Shown: positions 1 to 9,193, counted from the stretch's first letter. The stretch: 64,000 bases of DNA from Niallia circulans NBRC 13626 (GCF_001591585.1 NZ_BCVE01000005.1:248001-312000); one strand, 5' to 3'. The notes: generated by a model from the letters alone, not told the origin. Translations and numbers: made by a program.

Positions 1-1365
1 CATTGAATTAGGAGCAAGTTCTGTGATTAAAAGGGGGCGATCGCTATATGTATCTTGCACTGGTTCCTTCTCTGGTTCTTTTTCTAATTCGATTGTATAT
101 TCGGATGTTTTTGATATATTCATGCCATCTGAAGCTTCCAGATAATAGACTACTTTGCCCAATGCAGCCTCTTTAGGTATGCTGGCTGTGAATTTTTGTG
201 GTTGGGCTGAATCTTGTTTCATCTCTAATACCTTTAACTCTGTGTCTGTTTTACCTTGATAATACAAGGTAGCTGTTGGATTTTTTCTATCATCTACAAT
301 AGTGGCTTCGATAGAAATTGCCTCTCCTGCTTTCATGGTTGTTTTTGCTTCATGCGTTATGACAGGAGCTTCTGTATCTTTAGTTTCGGGATTCACTGGA
401 ACTTGCTCTGCTGGTACTTGTCCATCACTTAATGTACCTGGTGTTGGGGCAGCCTTAACTTCCTGCTTTACCATCTCTGTACCTTCAGTTGGAAAAGCAT
501 AATGAACATCTGCACCTGTATTGTCCGTTTCACCTGGTAAATAGTTTGCTGATACTACTTCCTGCCCTGCAAGGTTTTTTATTAGGACACCTCGATTACC
601 ACCATTGGCAAAACCTGAAAAATCCCCTTTAATGGAAATTACTTGTTGTTCTGTTAATGAAGTACTAAAATGCTTGTTGAAATCCTCTACTGAAAGTTCC
701 TTGACATTAAACCAAAGAACAATGGTTTCTTGGGGTGCTAGTGTGGCTGCTGGAATAGACATTATTTTATCTGCTGTATTACCGCCTATGTATTGGTAAT
801 AAAAATAATAGCTATTTAAGTCTATTGGCTGATTAGTGTTATTATAGACCTCAATAAATTCGAAGTTATCGGTTCCTTTCGAATCAGGAGCTAGCTCGGT
901 AATAAGTAATGGCGGTAGTTTTGTGTAATCAACAGATTCTTGTTGATTCTCTGCTTTCTCCTGATTTTGTTCCGTATTATTTGTTATTTCCTCTTTTGCT
1001 GGTTCCTTCTCTTCCGTTTCCTGAGGCTTATCCACTTCCTCTATTACTGATTCTTCCTTTTGTTCAGCAGTCAGAGTTGATTTCTTCTCTTTGGAAGTAG
1101 ATGAGGATTCATTTTCATGCTGATCCGTTTCCTCTACTTTTTCTTCTTCGACTGTTTCTCCCTTCTCTTTGTCGGTTGTAGTCTCAGGTACTTCTACCGT
1201 GTTATTTTCTACTGTCTTTGGCGGGTTTTCCTCTACTTTTTTACCAGTTGGTTCTGCCGCATACATCGTTAAACCTGGAAAAATAGGAAAATAGGTTGAA
1301 AAGAAAAAAACCCCCATCACAAAGATGACCAAAGCCCTCTTTGTTATCCTCTTTTTTATAGTCAC
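1..1365 (-). CDS. Secreted lamin-tail-domain surface protein (partial, C-terminus outside window)
   Basis: The frame is open from a GTG at 1365 to the left edge (455 codons), so only the N-terminal part is present. GTG is chosen because GGGAGGA lies 9 bases upstream; the nearer ATG at 1373 hits a stop after three codons. The N-terminus is a signal peptide (basic start, hydrophobic core, cleavage near AAEP, residues 1-37). A Glu/Lys/Thr-rich linker follows (about 38-145), then a lamin-tail-domain-like segment starting LLITELAPDSKG (about 150-270) and an Ig-like segment (about 335-430). A second lamin-tail copy begins at the edge (LLITELAPNS). Such proteins are exported and often carry further C-terminal enzymatic or anchoring domains that cannot be seen here. 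The exact role is unknown. Confidence 0.75.
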   Translation of the reverse strand, partial: MTIKKRITKRALVIFVMGVFFFSTYFPIFPGLTMYAAEPTGKKVEENPPKTVENNTVEVPETTTDKEKGETVEEEKVEETDQHENESSSTSKEKKSTLTAEQKEESVIEEVDKPQETEEKEPAKEEITNNTEQNQEKAENQQESVDYTKLPPLLITELAPDSKGTDNFEFIEVYNNTNQPIDLNSYYFYYQYIGGNTADKIMSIPAATLAPQETIVLWFNVKELSVEDFNKHFSTSLTEQQVISIKGDFSGFANGGNRGVLIKNLAGQEVVSANYLPGETDNTGADVHYAFPTEGTEMVKQEVKAAPTPGTLSDGQVPAEQVPVNPETKDTEAPVITHEAKTTMKAGEAISIEATIVDDRKNPTATLYYQGKTDTELKVLEMKQDSAQPQKFTASIPKEAALGKVVYYLEASDGMNISKTSEYTIELEKEPEKEPVQDTYSDRPLLITELAPNSM

Positions 1366-1508
1366 AAGCTCATTCCTCCCTTAAGGTGATTATCCTACTC
1401 AGTCAAATCATAGAGCTCCTATTTTAAGGAACCTTTAAGCAAGTATTAATAAACATAAAATTTATGTAAAGAAAGGGAAATCAGAAATTTTTAACATTTT
1501 TACTTCAC
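1366..1508. other. Divergent intergenic region
   Basis: This AT-rich spacer separates the leftward lamin-tail gene from the rightward padR unit. I see no gene in it. It must contain the promoter of the leftward gene, but no strong -35/-10 pair stands out. Confidence 0.4.
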
Positions 1509-1548
1509 CTGTCGTAGTATATATGGTAAAGTATAATTACTACGACAG
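1509..1548 (+). promoter_or_regulatory. PadR operator palindrome over the padR promoter
   Basis: CTGTCGTAGT at 1509-1518 is exactly repeated in inverted form as ACTACGACAG at 1539-1548. The 20-base centre contains a -10-like GTATAAT. A 10-bp perfect inverted repeat over the promoter, directly before a padR gene, is the usual arrangement for PadR autorepression. The -35 is poor. The palindrome also argues that the upstream ATG at 1523, which lies inside it, is not the translation start. Confidence 0.75.
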
Positions 1549-1588
1549 ACATAGTATGATAGATGAAGTATTTGGAAGGGGTGATTTT

Positions 1589-1924
1589 TTGATTAGCAGT
1601 GATGTCATTCGCGGATATAATGACACCATCATTCTTTTTTTACTATTAGAAAAGGATTCTTATGGTTATGAAATTTCAAAAGATATACGAACATTAACTA
1701 ACGAAAAATACATTATTAAAGAAACAACCCTTTATTCTGCGTTTAATCGATTAATCAAAAATAACTATATTCATTCCTATTACAAAGAAGGAGAATTTGG
1801 AAAAAGAAGAACTTATTACACCATAACGTCAGAAGGCAGAAAATATTATCAGGAAAAATGCCAAGAATGGTTCGTAACCCAGGAAGTAATTAACTTATTT
1901 ATTAAGGAGGGATATAATGAATAG
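1589..1924 (+). CDS. PadR-family transcriptional repressor
   Basis: The 112-aa product starts at TTG 1589, preceded by GGAAGGGGTG. This start gives the characteristic PadR N-terminus (ISSDVIRGYNDTIILFLL) and avoids the operator. The winged helix follows: SYGYEISKDI, then the recognition region ETTLYSAFNRLIKNNYI and the wing GEFGKRRTYYTIT. A short C-terminal helix is present. The family represses its own operon and releases DNA in response to drugs, phenolics or envelope stress. It overlaps the next gene by 8 bases, so the two are co-translated; the partner membrane protein is the likely target or output. An ATG at 1523 would extend it by 22 residues but is unlikely. Confidence 0.85.
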   Translation: MISSDVIRGYNDTIILFLLLEKDSYGYEISKDIRTLTNEKYIIKETTLYSAFNRLIKNNYIHSYYKEGEFGKRRTYYTITSEGRKYYQEKCQEWFVTQEVINLFIKEGYNE

Positions 1925-2888
1925 CATTATAAATTATTTAGACAATGTCTTTGCCAGCTTACCAAAAACTTTAGAAATGGAAACACTGAAACAAGAAATG
2001 CTCTCAAATATGGAGGATAAATATAATGAATTAAAAAAGGCTGGAAAAATGGAACATGAAGCAATTGGGATTGTCATCTCTGAATTTGGTAATATGGATG
2101 AACTGTTAAGTGAGCTTGATCTTCCCTTAACCGAGGAAACATCATTAGAACGCCAACTTACTGAAGAAGAAGTAACAACTTTTTTACAAAAAACAGCAAA
2201 GGCAATGAATTTTATCGGTATCGGTGTGATGCTGTGTATACTTGGTTCCGCCCTGCTAATTCTCAGCCTTCAAATGTATGATCAAGGATTGCTGAACGGC
2301 ATAACCGAAAACACAGCCACTTTAATCGGTGTTGCTCAATTACTTTTATTCGTAGCAATCGCTGTTAGTTTATTCATTTATAGTGGCCAGCTGTTAGAAA
2401 AATATAAATTTATGGAAAAAACAGCTAGTTTTGAGCTTTCCATTCCTTTAAAAAAGAAAATAACGGCAGAAAAAGATGCTTATCAGCCAATCTTTTTTCG
2501 TTCCGTAACTATCGGTGTAGCATTATGTATTTTATCCCCAATTGCAATACTAGTAACCTCTGGTATCAGTGATCAAGCAGCGGTTTATGGGGTCTGTCTT
2601 TTATTAGCCTTTATTGCAATAGCAGTATATCTATTTATTATTAGTGGCGGCAAAAAAGATGCATATGAAAAGCTGTTAAAAGTTGAAGACTATTCCTTCG
2701 AAAAAGAAAAAGAGGATAAAGTAATCGGTGCCTTTGCAGCGGTTATCTGGCCACTAGCTGTTGTCATTTTCTTAATTACTGGCATCGTGTATGGAAACTG
2801 GCATATCAATTGGATTATCTTCCCAATAGCTGGACTGCTAATGGCCATGTTTAGCGGTGCGTACACCATTATTAAAAAAGATAGATAG
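1917..2888 (+). CDS. HAAS-domain integral membrane protein (PadR partner)
   Basis: This 323-aa protein begins within the padR stop region behind AAGGAGGGATATA. Residues 1-75 form a helical cytoplasmic domain of the HAAS type that habitually follows PadR regulators (for example TLKQEMLSNMEDKYNELKKA). Six hydrophobic segments follow, at about 96-118, 135-156, 198-216, 222-244, 270-290 and 296-317. Residues 90-165 and 190-245 look alike, which suggests an internal duplication. PadR-HAAS pairs are known to act in envelope stress responses, with the membrane protein controlling the regulator's activity. That role here is inferred from family and operon structure. Confidence 0.7.
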   Translation: MNSIINYLDNVFASLPKTLEMETLKQEMLSNMEDKYNELKKAGKMEHEAIGIVISEFGNMDELLSELDLPLTEETSLERQLTEEEVTTFLQKTAKAMNFIGIGVMLCILGSALLILSLQMYDQGLLNGITENTATLIGVAQLLLFVAIAVSLFIYSGQLLEKYKFMEKTASFELSIPLKKKITAEKDAYQPIFFRSVTIGVALCILSPIAILVTSGISDQAAVYGVCLLLAFIAIAVYLFIISGGKKDAYEKLLKVEDYSFEKEKEDKVIGAFAAVIWPLAVVIFLITGIVYGNWHINWIIFPIAGLLMAMFSGAYTIIKKDR

Positions 2889-2932
2889 AAAAACGGTTAT
2901 TGTGAAGTCATAGCCTCACAAAAACAGGTGGA

Positions 2933-3121
2933 TATCAGCCAAACTCGAGGGCTTATCAGCCAAACTCGAGGGTTTATCAGCCAAACTCGAGGGCTTATCA
3001 GCCAAACTCGAGGACTTATCAGCCAAACTCGAGGACTTATCAGCCAAACTCGGGGGCTTATCAGCCAAACTCGGGGGCTTATCAGCCAAAGTAGAGAGAC
3101 TATCAGCCAAAGCAGCATCCA
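2933..3121. repeat. 21-bp minisatellite, nine tandem units
   Basis: Nine consecutive 21-base units begin TATCAGCCAAACTCGAGG. The first seven are nearly identical (variation at GAGGGC/GAGGAC/GGGGGC); units eight and nine diverge. Because 21 is divisible by three and the unit lacks stops, several frames on both strands are open (LISQTRG on +, SLADKPP and WLISPRV on -). None has a convincing ribosome binding site, so I read it as a non-coding intergenic repeat between the HAAS gene and vanW. Confidence 0.85.
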
Positions 3122-3263
3122 AAAATGTCTCTCTGCTTCTTTACAATCTTCGCACTTCCAAGTGAATACCTCTACTACCTCATTAAAATTACAATTAAGT
3201 ACATTAAATAAAAAAACAAACACATATTAATGAATAACGGAGATCTTTACGGAGGTATTTCTT

Positions 3264-4142
3264 ATGTATGTTCATTTTTTACTCGGAGTGCTGCTATTTT
3301 CTCATTCTGTACTTTTATCAGGTGATTTTATTAAAGCAACTGAAAGTATATCACAACCTAAAGGTAAGAAAGAAGAAAATTTTTTATGGAAGTCCCCTGG
3401 TTTACCTGTTATCCATACAGATGAGTTCAATAAAGTAATGGATGAAATAGATAAAAAAGTGTATATCGCACCAAAAGATGCTGCCGTCAATAAATATGGA
3501 GAGATTGTCCCTGAAGAAGTTGGTTATCGTCTGCATCGAGTTAAATTTATAGAGCAAATGTATGCACATTATTTTAATGATACTTCTAGTAACAAAGGGT
3601 ACCCCCTAGAAGTGATTTATCCTAAGGTAGATAGTGAATTGTTAGAAAGTATTCGCCGCAAAAAAATAGGTAGATATATAACATCTTTTAACAAGGGAAA
3701 TAAAGAACGGAGCATGAATATTTCCCTAGCTACAGAAGCGATTAATAACAGTGTCATTTTTCCAAATGAAAAATTTTCCTTTAATCAAATTGTTGGGAAA
3801 AGAACTGTGGAAAAGGGATATTTACAGGCTCCTGTAATTATTCATGGGAAATTTTCAGAAGATATTGGCGGTGGAATTTGCCAAGTTTCCTCTACCCTTT
3901 TTAATGCTGTAGATAATGCGGGATTAAATATCATTCAACGATATTCACATAGTAGAAAAATCTCTTATGTTCCGCCCAAGCGAGATGCCACCGTCAGCTG
4001 GGACGGACCAGATTTTGTTTTTGAAAATAACTACGAACTTCCCGTCCTTATTCAAGCCAAAATGTTAGGACATCATTTACTCATAGAGATCTATTCAGCA
4101 GAAACTATTTCTTATCAGCCTAGAAAAGTTCCCTATCTATAA
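3264..4142 (+). CDS. VanW-family protein
   Basis: This 292-aa protein starts at ATG 3264 behind ACGGAGGTATTTCTT. The N-terminal ~20 residues are hydrophobic (LLGVLLFSHSVLL) and probably form an export signal or anchor. The VanW domain covers about residues 130-285 and includes NEKFSFNQIVGKRT, GGGICQVSSTLFNAV and YVPPKRDATVSW. VanW occurs in some vancomycin-resistance clusters and in many cell-wall proteins of Firmicutes, and its biochemical function is not established. No van ligase or dehydrogenase genes are nearby, so this is a chromosomal wall-associated VanW protein, not a resistance determinant. Confidence 0.8.
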   Translation: MYVHFLLGVLLFSHSVLLSGDFIKATESISQPKGKKEENFLWKSPGLPVIHTDEFNKVMDEIDKKVYIAPKDAAVNKYGEIVPEEVGYRLHRVKFIEQMYAHYFNDTSSNKGYPLEVIYPKVDSELLESIRRKKIGRYITSFNKGNKERSMNISLATEAINNSVIFPNEKFSFNQIVGKRTVEKGYLQAPVIIHGKFSEDIGGGICQVSSTLFNAVDNAGLNIIQRYSHSRKISYVPPKRDATVSWDGPDFVFENNYELPVLIQAKMLGHHLLIEIYSAETISYQPRKVPYL

Positions 4143-4154
4143 AGGGCAAGCACA

Positions 4155-4199
4155 GGGACGGTTCTTGTGAGAAGGATTCAACTCTACAAGAACCCTCCC
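4155..4199. terminator. GGACGGTTCT-family hairpin (copy 1), convergent terminator
   Basis: GGGACGGTTCTTGT pairs with ACAAGAACCCTCCC across about 17 bases. It lies between the convergent vanW and permease genes, so it can serve both. This is one of at least six copies in the window. Confidence 0.7.
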
Positions 4200-4209
4200 T
4201 TCATTTCCT

Positions 4210-5214
4210 TTAATCTTTTTTTGATCTTCTTTGTCTGATAACATCTACGAATACTGCTGCTATAATAACCACCCCAATTACGGTCATTTGAAAGTCTGCT
4301 GATACGTTCAATAGGTTTAATCCATTGCGGAGAACGGCTATAATCATGGCTCCAATTAAGGTTCCCCATACGGTTCCAACTCCACCAAAGAAGCTGGCGC
4401 CGCCTATAATTACTGCTGCAATAGCATCTAATTCATACGAAAGGCCTGCAAGTGGAAAGGCAGAATTTACTCGCCCCACCATTACTAATCCTGCAAGTGC
4501 GGCCATAAAGCCACTTATGGAATAAACAATGATTAGGACTCTGTTTACATTAATTCCTGATAAGTGTGCAGCTTCCTTATTACCGCCAATTGCATAAATA
4601 TATCTTCCTGTTTTCGTACGGGTTAAGAAAAGATGGAAGATAACATACATAATAAGAACCAATACGAAACTAACCGGAATAGGACCGACAAACTCTCTCC
4701 CCAAAAATTGAATCAAATAAGGAAAACCAGCGATTGGAGCTGCTGCTGTGATAATAAGGGCTAACCCTCTCGCTATATTCATTGTTCCTAAAGTGGATAT
4801 AAACGGATGTGGTAAACGCAGCTTTGTCAGCATAATTCCGTTTAGCCAGCCAAAGAATCCCCCCACTAATAAACATACTAAAATTCCAACTACAGGAGGA
4901 ACTCCCATATTCACAACCACGACTCCCATTACCATAATGGATATAGCAAGAATAGACCCAACAGATAAATCAATGCCCGCTGTTAAGATCGGCAGCAGCA
5001 TCCCGAGTCCTAGTAAAGCATTAATAGAAGATTGACGAGCAATATTCATTAAGTTATTTAGTGTCAAAAATCGATCGGATAAAAACGTTAAAATAATGCT
5101 TAGTACAACTAAGCCAATAACCGCACCAAATTTATCTAAATAATATCGGAATGATTTTTTTCTTTCCTGGGCCTTAATTTCTGCCTGCACATCATTTATC
5201 GCTGCTTTTGACAT
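4210..5214 (-). CDS. Sugar/polyol ABC transporter permease (RbsC-type)
   Basis: This 334-aa membrane protein of the ribose/inositol-class permease family starts at ATG behind GGAGGGTGATAGT. Residues 1-20 are cytoplasmic; at least eight hydrophobic segments follow. The family signature region GGNKEAAHLSGINV...KVL-type loop lies near 215-235, and the conserved GGASFFGGVGTVWGTLIGA near 270-290. It is the last gene of the iolG-binding protein-ATPase-permease operon, 4 bases from the ATPase gene. The substrate is inferred from the neighbouring dehydrogenase; ribose or another pentose is the alternative. Confidence 0.85.
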   Translation of the reverse strand: MSKAAINDVQAEIKAQERKKSFRYYLDKFGAVIGLVVLSIILTFLSDRFLTLNNLMNIARQSSINALLGLGMLLPILTAGIDLSVGSILAISIMVMGVVVVNMGVPPVVGILVCLLVGGFFGWLNGIMLTKLRLPHPFISTLGTMNIARGLALIITAAAPIAGFPYLIQFLGREFVGPIPVSFVLVLIMYVIFHLFLTRTKTGRYIYAIGGNKEAAHLSGINVNRVLIIVYSISGFMAALAGLVMVGRVNSAFPLAGLSYELDAIAAVIIGGASFFGGVGTVWGTLIGAMIIAVLRNGLNLLNVSADFQMTVIGVVIIAAVFVDVIRQRRSKKD

Positions 5215-5218
5215 ACTA

Positions 5219-6727
5219 TCACCCTCCTGTAGCTGCTTTCATAATCGTTTCTTGTGTCGCTTCTGTTCGATCTAAAGTAGCAGTTATCTTTCCTTCATGC
5301 ATGACAATAATACGGTCACACATACCAAGAATTTCAGGTAAATCTGAAGATATCATTATCACAGTCGCACCGTTTTCTACCAGCTGATTCATTAACCGAT
5401 ATACTTCTACCTTCGCTCCAACATCAATCCCTCTCGTTGGCTCATCAAAAATAAACACCTTTGCTTTCGTTTCCAGCCATTTTGCAATCACAACTTTTTG
5501 CTGGTTTCCTCCACTTAGTTTTCTTGCATTTAGCTCCACATTATTCGGCCTGACCTGAAGCTCTTGAATATATGAATTGGCCACATTTCTAATTTGCTGA
5601 AGATTGATCAACTTTGATTTTTTTCCTTGAAAGCCCTTCATATTAGCTAATGCGATATTAAAATCAAGCGGCTGATCCAATAGCAAGCCTTCACTTTTAC
5701 GATCTTCTGTAATAAAGGCAATTCCTGCATTGATAGCATCTCTCGGTGTTCGGATGGAAACTTCTTTTCCTTCTACAAAAATCTTCCCCCCATCTTTTGG
5801 ATCGGCTGCAAAGATCGCCCTTGCAAGTTCTGTTCTGCCCGCACCCACCAAACCAGAAAATCCAACAATTTCTCCGTGATTAACATGAAAATTTATTGGA
5901 TGAAGAGTCCCTTTCACTGTTAAATTTTCAACTCGGAACCCCTCCTTTCCTAATGGAAAATTCTTCTTCGGATATTTTTCATCTAATGACCTTCCAACCA
6001 TTAACTCAATCCATTGATCGCTACTAGTTGTTTTTACAGGCAATGTCTCAATTTTATAGCCATCTCTTAAAATGGTTACTCGATCCCCTATTCGCTTAAT
6101 TTCTTCCAAGCGATGGGATATAAAAACGATTGCCATTCCCTTTTTCGTTAAATTCTCAACCGTATCATATAATTGTTCTACTTCTGCCCCGCTTAAACTC
6201 GATGTTGGCTCATCCATAATGAGTAATTTTGCATCCAAAGTTAGGGCCTTCGCAATTTCAACAAGTTGCTGCTGCCCCATTCCTAATTCACTTAACTCTT
6301 TATCCGCAATCGATGGGTCCTGCCCAAGCATTCGTAAATATTCCTTCGCTTTTTCATGCATGCTTTTTCGATTTAAAAAAGATAATTTTCCCTTGTTTTT
6401 CAATTCTCTCCCTAAAAAAATGTTTTCATATACTTTAAGCTGTGGGATAACGTTTAACTCTTGATAAATCGTGGCAATGCCTATCTTCATAGAATCGACA
6501 GGGGAATTGATGGAGACTAATTGATTCTCCCAATATATTTCTCCGCCATCTTTCTCATATGCACCAGTCAAAATTTTAATTAATGTTGATTTTCCGGCAC
6601 CATTTTCTCCTAATAAAACATGGACTTCTCCCGCCTTTATTTCGAGATCAATCCCTTTTAGGACATGATTGTTTGAGAAGCTTTTTTTAATCCCTTTCAT
6701 CACAAGCAATTGTTTCCCATCTTCCAT
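5219..6727 (-). CDS. Sugar/polyol ABC transporter ATPase (RbsA-type, two nucleotide-binding domains)
   Basis: The 502-aa product starts at ATG 6727 behind AAAGGAGAACAAGT; the frame runs upstream to 6796 without a better site. It contains two ABC domains. The first has Walker A GENGAGKST near residue 43, signature-like LGMGQQQLVEIAKAL and Walker B LLIMDEPTSSLS. The second has a degenerate P-loop (GLVGAGRTE), signature KLSGGNQQKVVIAKWL and FIFDEPTRGIDVG. This duplicated layout with an atypical second P-loop is diagnostic of the RbsA/MglA/IatA class. It powers import through the adjacent permease. Confidence 0.9.
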   Translation of the reverse strand: MEDGKQLLVMKGIKKSFSNNHVLKGIDLEIKAGEVHVLLGENGAGKSTLIKILTGAYEKDGGEIYWENQLVSINSPVDSMKIGIATIYQELNVIPQLKVYENIFLGRELKNKGKLSFLNRKSMHEKAKEYLRMLGQDPSIADKELSELGMGQQQLVEIAKALTLDAKLLIMDEPTSSLSGAEVEQLYDTVENLTKKGMAIVFISHRLEEIKRIGDRVTILRDGYKIETLPVKTTSSDQWIELMVGRSLDEKYPKKNFPLGKEGFRVENLTVKGTLHPINFHVNHGEIVGFSGLVGAGRTELARAIFAADPKDGGKIFVEGKEVSIRTPRDAINAGIAFITEDRKSEGLLLDQPLDFNIALANMKGFQGKKSKLINLQQIRNVANSYIQELQVRPNNVELNARKLSGGNQQKVVIAKWLETKAKVFIFDEPTRGIDVGAKVEVYRLMNQLVENGATVIMISSDLPEILGMCDRIIVMHEGKITATLDRTEATQETIMKAATGG

Positions 6728-6847
6728 ACTTGTTCTCCTTTCTAAGCTTCTATTTCCATGTTTTCTAGTTACGAAGATATCTGTTATAAAGAACATTTAT
6801 ACGAATTCATCCTCAAATAGACAGTAGAACTCATATAGTTACTTTCA

Positions 6848-7786
6848 TTATTTTGCGATTCCTTCAAGGAAATCTAATTTCTCCTGCGCATTGTCAGACG
6901 TAATGATATCAATTCCACTATCGATTCTTGATTCTACTTTTTCCCCCTTCATTGCTTTAACAGCATTTTCCACCCCTTTATAGCCCATTTCATATGGATT
7001 TTGGGCAATAGATCCAGCTAAATCTCCATCTATAATCGATTGAATTGCTTCAGCAGTTCCATCTGTTCCAATAATCGGAAGTTTAATTCCCTTCGACTCT
7101 GTCGCACGTAACGCCCCTATTGCCATATCATCATTTGCCGAAAATATCCCTTTAATATTAGGATTATTTTGCAAAATATTTTCCACTACTGAATTAGCTT
7201 TTGTTTTATCACTATCTGCAGGCTGCTCAGCCACAATAACCATTCCTGCTTCTTCTAGAGACTCTTTCGCACCTTTAATACGTTGATCCATTGCTGTATT
7301 TCCTAACGCTCCACCAAGCAGAGCAACTTCATCTCCTTTTTTTAGGAAAGAAGCAAGCAGTTTTCCGCCCTCTTTCCCTGCTGTTAAATTATCTGTACCA
7401 ATAAAAGAAGTTTTTCCAGAAAAATCGGCGTCCGTATCAATAAAAAGGACCGGCACATTCGCTTGCTCTAACACTGGTACGACAGTATCTGGTTGGGTTG
7501 GAGATACAACAAGTGCACCTATCCCTTGGTTTAAAGAATCCTCAATCATGTTAACTTGTTCCATAATTTGTGACTCAGAAGCAGGTCCCACAATAGTAAC
7601 ATCCACACCTAAGTCTTTTCCTGCTGCCTTCGCTCCTGCTTCTACATACTTCCAGTAAGGACTACTCAATGTTTTCAATACAACCGCAACGCTTCCATCT
7701 TCCCCGCTTCCGGATGCACTCTTGCCACATCCCACCATCGCAATTACTAAACCAATAATCGTAAGCAACAAACCAAATTTTTTCAT
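6848..7786 (-). CDS. Sugar/polyol ABC transporter substrate-binding lipoprotein (RbsB-type)
   Basis: This 312-aa protein has a lipoprotein signal: KKFG, a hydrophobic stretch, then lipobox AMVGC with Cys at about residue 20. The mature part is a periplasmic-binding-protein type 1 fold of the ribose/inositol class. Typical blocks are LSSPYWKYVEAGAKAAGKDLG, SPTQPDTVVPVLEQAN, FIGTDNLTAGKEGGKLLA, FSANDDMAIGALRA and IIGTDGTAEAI. It lies downstream of iolG and upstream of the ATPase, so it supplies ligand specificity to the transporter. The ligand itself cannot be read from the sequence. Confidence 0.85.
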   Translation of the reverse strand: MKKFGLLLTIIGLVIAMVGCGKSASGSGEDGSVAVVLKTLSSPYWKYVEAGAKAAGKDLGVDVTIVGPASESQIMEQVNMIEDSLNQGIGALVVSPTQPDTVVPVLEQANVPVLFIDTDADFSGKTSFIGTDNLTAGKEGGKLLASFLKKGDEVALLGGALGNTAMDQRIKGAKESLEEAGMVIVAEQPADSDKTKANSVVENILQNNPNIKGIFSANDDMAIGALRATESKGIKLPIIGTDGTAEAIQSIIDGDLAGSIAQNPYEMGYKGVENAVKAMKGEKVESRIDSGIDIITSDNAQEKLDFLEGIAK

Positions 7787-7854
7787 AGCATATACCCCTC
7801 TATTCTCGATTATTTTTTTTAAATAGTAATGACAATAAAGATGAGCTGAACCAA

Positions 7855-8892
7855 TTAATCTATATTTGCTATGGCACTTTCTTCCTTTGCTAATGAGACC
7901 GGTTGTTGTGTTAGATAAGAAGATCTTGCTGCATAAGAAATTTGAAGCGCTTTCAATCCGTCGTAAGCTGTAACGGAAGCATGTTTATTTTCTCGAATGC
8001 CTCGAAAGAAATCATCTAATTCTAAATAGTAAGCATCTGCGAATCTTTCTGGAAAATGAGGGAGAATATTATGTGTCTTACCTGCCTTTGTAAAGATATG
8101 AAGATTATGCTGCTGTAAGTTATCTCCTACCACTATGGTTCCTTCTGAACCAATAATTTCGGCGCGGATATCATAGCCATAGTAAGCATTTCTGCTAGCT
8201 TCAACATCGCCAGCTGCACCTGATTCAAACTCTATATAGGAAAGCGCTTGATCAATATCGTTATATTTTTCCACAAAAGGATATTTAACTACTTTCCCAT
8301 TAGCGGAAACCTTGCTGATTTCGGATGCTAATAAATATCTTGCTATATCAAAATCATGAATAGAGACGTCCACAAAAATTCCGCCGCTGTTCTGAATAAA
8401 GCTTTCGTGAGGACAATCTGGATCCCTTGATATGCCTTTGAAGTAAAGCGGTTTCCCAATGTCTCCAGCAAGTATCCTCTTTTTGGCTTCCGCGTATGCC
8501 GGGTCATATCTTCTCATAAAGCCCAATTGGCAATATGTATGATTCTTATCAATTAAACTAGTAATCTCTTTTGCCTCCTGTATATCAATGGTCAATGGCT
8601 TTTCCACAAAAATCTTTTTATTAGCAAAAGAAGCCTGCTTTAAAAATTCAAAATGGGTACTTGTTGGCGTAGCAATGATAACGGCTTCTATCGTCTCATC
8701 TTGAAATATCGCCTCTGCATTTGAAGTGAATTTAGGAATCTCTAACTCCCTTGCTACTTTCTCCGCTCGGATTATATCAATATCAAAAATAGCAGCGACT
8801 TCTACATGTTGAATTCTTGTTGATGCATTTACAGCATGCCAATATCCCAATCTGCCAATTCCCATAACAGCACATTTTGTTTTTTTATTCAC
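7855..8892 (-). CDS. iolG: Gfo/Idh/MocA oxidoreductase, probable inositol 2-dehydrogenase
   Basis: This 345-aa protein starts at GTG 8892 behind GGAGTGATTAG. The N-terminal Rossmann fold has GIGRLGYWH at residues 11-19, and the EKPL motif (FVEKPLTID) lies near residue 97. Motifs typical of IolG-type enzymes follow: QLGFMRRYDPAYAEAKKRI, GISRDPDCP, and the catalytic segment VDVSIHDFDIARYL near 172-185 with the Asp and His expected of inositol dehydrogenases. The reaction would be NAD-dependent oxidation of an inositol to its ketone. No other iol genes are in the window, so the product must be handled elsewhere. Another polyol or sugar substrate is possible; the family assignment is firm, the substrate less so. 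Confidence 0.75.
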   Translation of the reverse strand: MNKKTKCAVMGIGRLGYWHAVNASTRIQHVEVAAIFDIDIIRAEKVARELEIPKFTSNAEAIFQDETIEAVIIATPTSTHFEFLKQASFANKKIFVEKPLTIDIQEAKEITSLIDKNHTYCQLGFMRRYDPAYAEAKKRILAGDIGKPLYFKGISRDPDCPHESFIQNSGGIFVDVSIHDFDIARYLLASEISKVSANGKVVKYPFVEKYNDIDQALSYIEFESGAAGDVEASRNAYYGYDIRAEIIGSEGTIVVGDNLQQHNLHIFTKAGKTHNILPHFPERFADAYYLELDDFFRGIRENKHASVTAYDGLKALQISYAARSSYLTQQPVSLAKEESAIANID

Positions 8893-9193
8893 CTAATCAC
8901 TCCCTATATACTGTTTAATCTTTGAATCCCCTTAGTTCTTCATTATTGAACAGATACAACCATAAAGTATTAGAGTTATAAATCCCCTCCTTTTTCTACT
9001 TTAGATTTGGTAGTTACATAGATGATTGGTCATACCAAAACCTTTTGGTAAAACGCTTTCTTTTGCAGCTAGGTTCATTTTAGCTGATAATCCCATTTAT
9101 TGCAACATGATTTATTAAAAAAGTTCTCATGATTTTTTCATTATTTGAGTAACTATTGAGCAACTTTGATGTCAACTCATTTTACATTTCGTA
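8893..9193. promoter_or_regulatory. Upstream region of the iolG-transporter operon with a palindromic operator candidate
   Basis: This 300-base gene-free stretch lies between iolG and the lacI-type gene. ACCAAAACCTTTTGGT at 9034-9049 is an 18-base palindrome with its flanking T/A, interrupted only by a 2-base CC centre. It lies about 140 bases upstream of iolG and is a likely operator for the adjacent LacI regulator. I could not fix a promoter with confidence. Confidence 0.5.

Noticed and set aside
2933-3121. CRISPR array
   Set aside because: The units are contiguous with no spacers, and no cas genes are present.
2897-3230. Three overlapping repeat-rich ORFs on both strands
   Set aside because: All arise from the 21-bp minisatellite and none has a start signal.
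3264-4142. Vancomycin-resistance locus based on VanW and VanRS-like genes
   Set aside because: No VanH, ligase or VanX genes; the VanRS-like pair is 13 kb away beside a Bce-type transporter.
9047-9062. Catabolite-responsive element (GAAAGCG core on the minus strand)
   Set aside because: At least three mismatches from the cre consensus at conserved positions.
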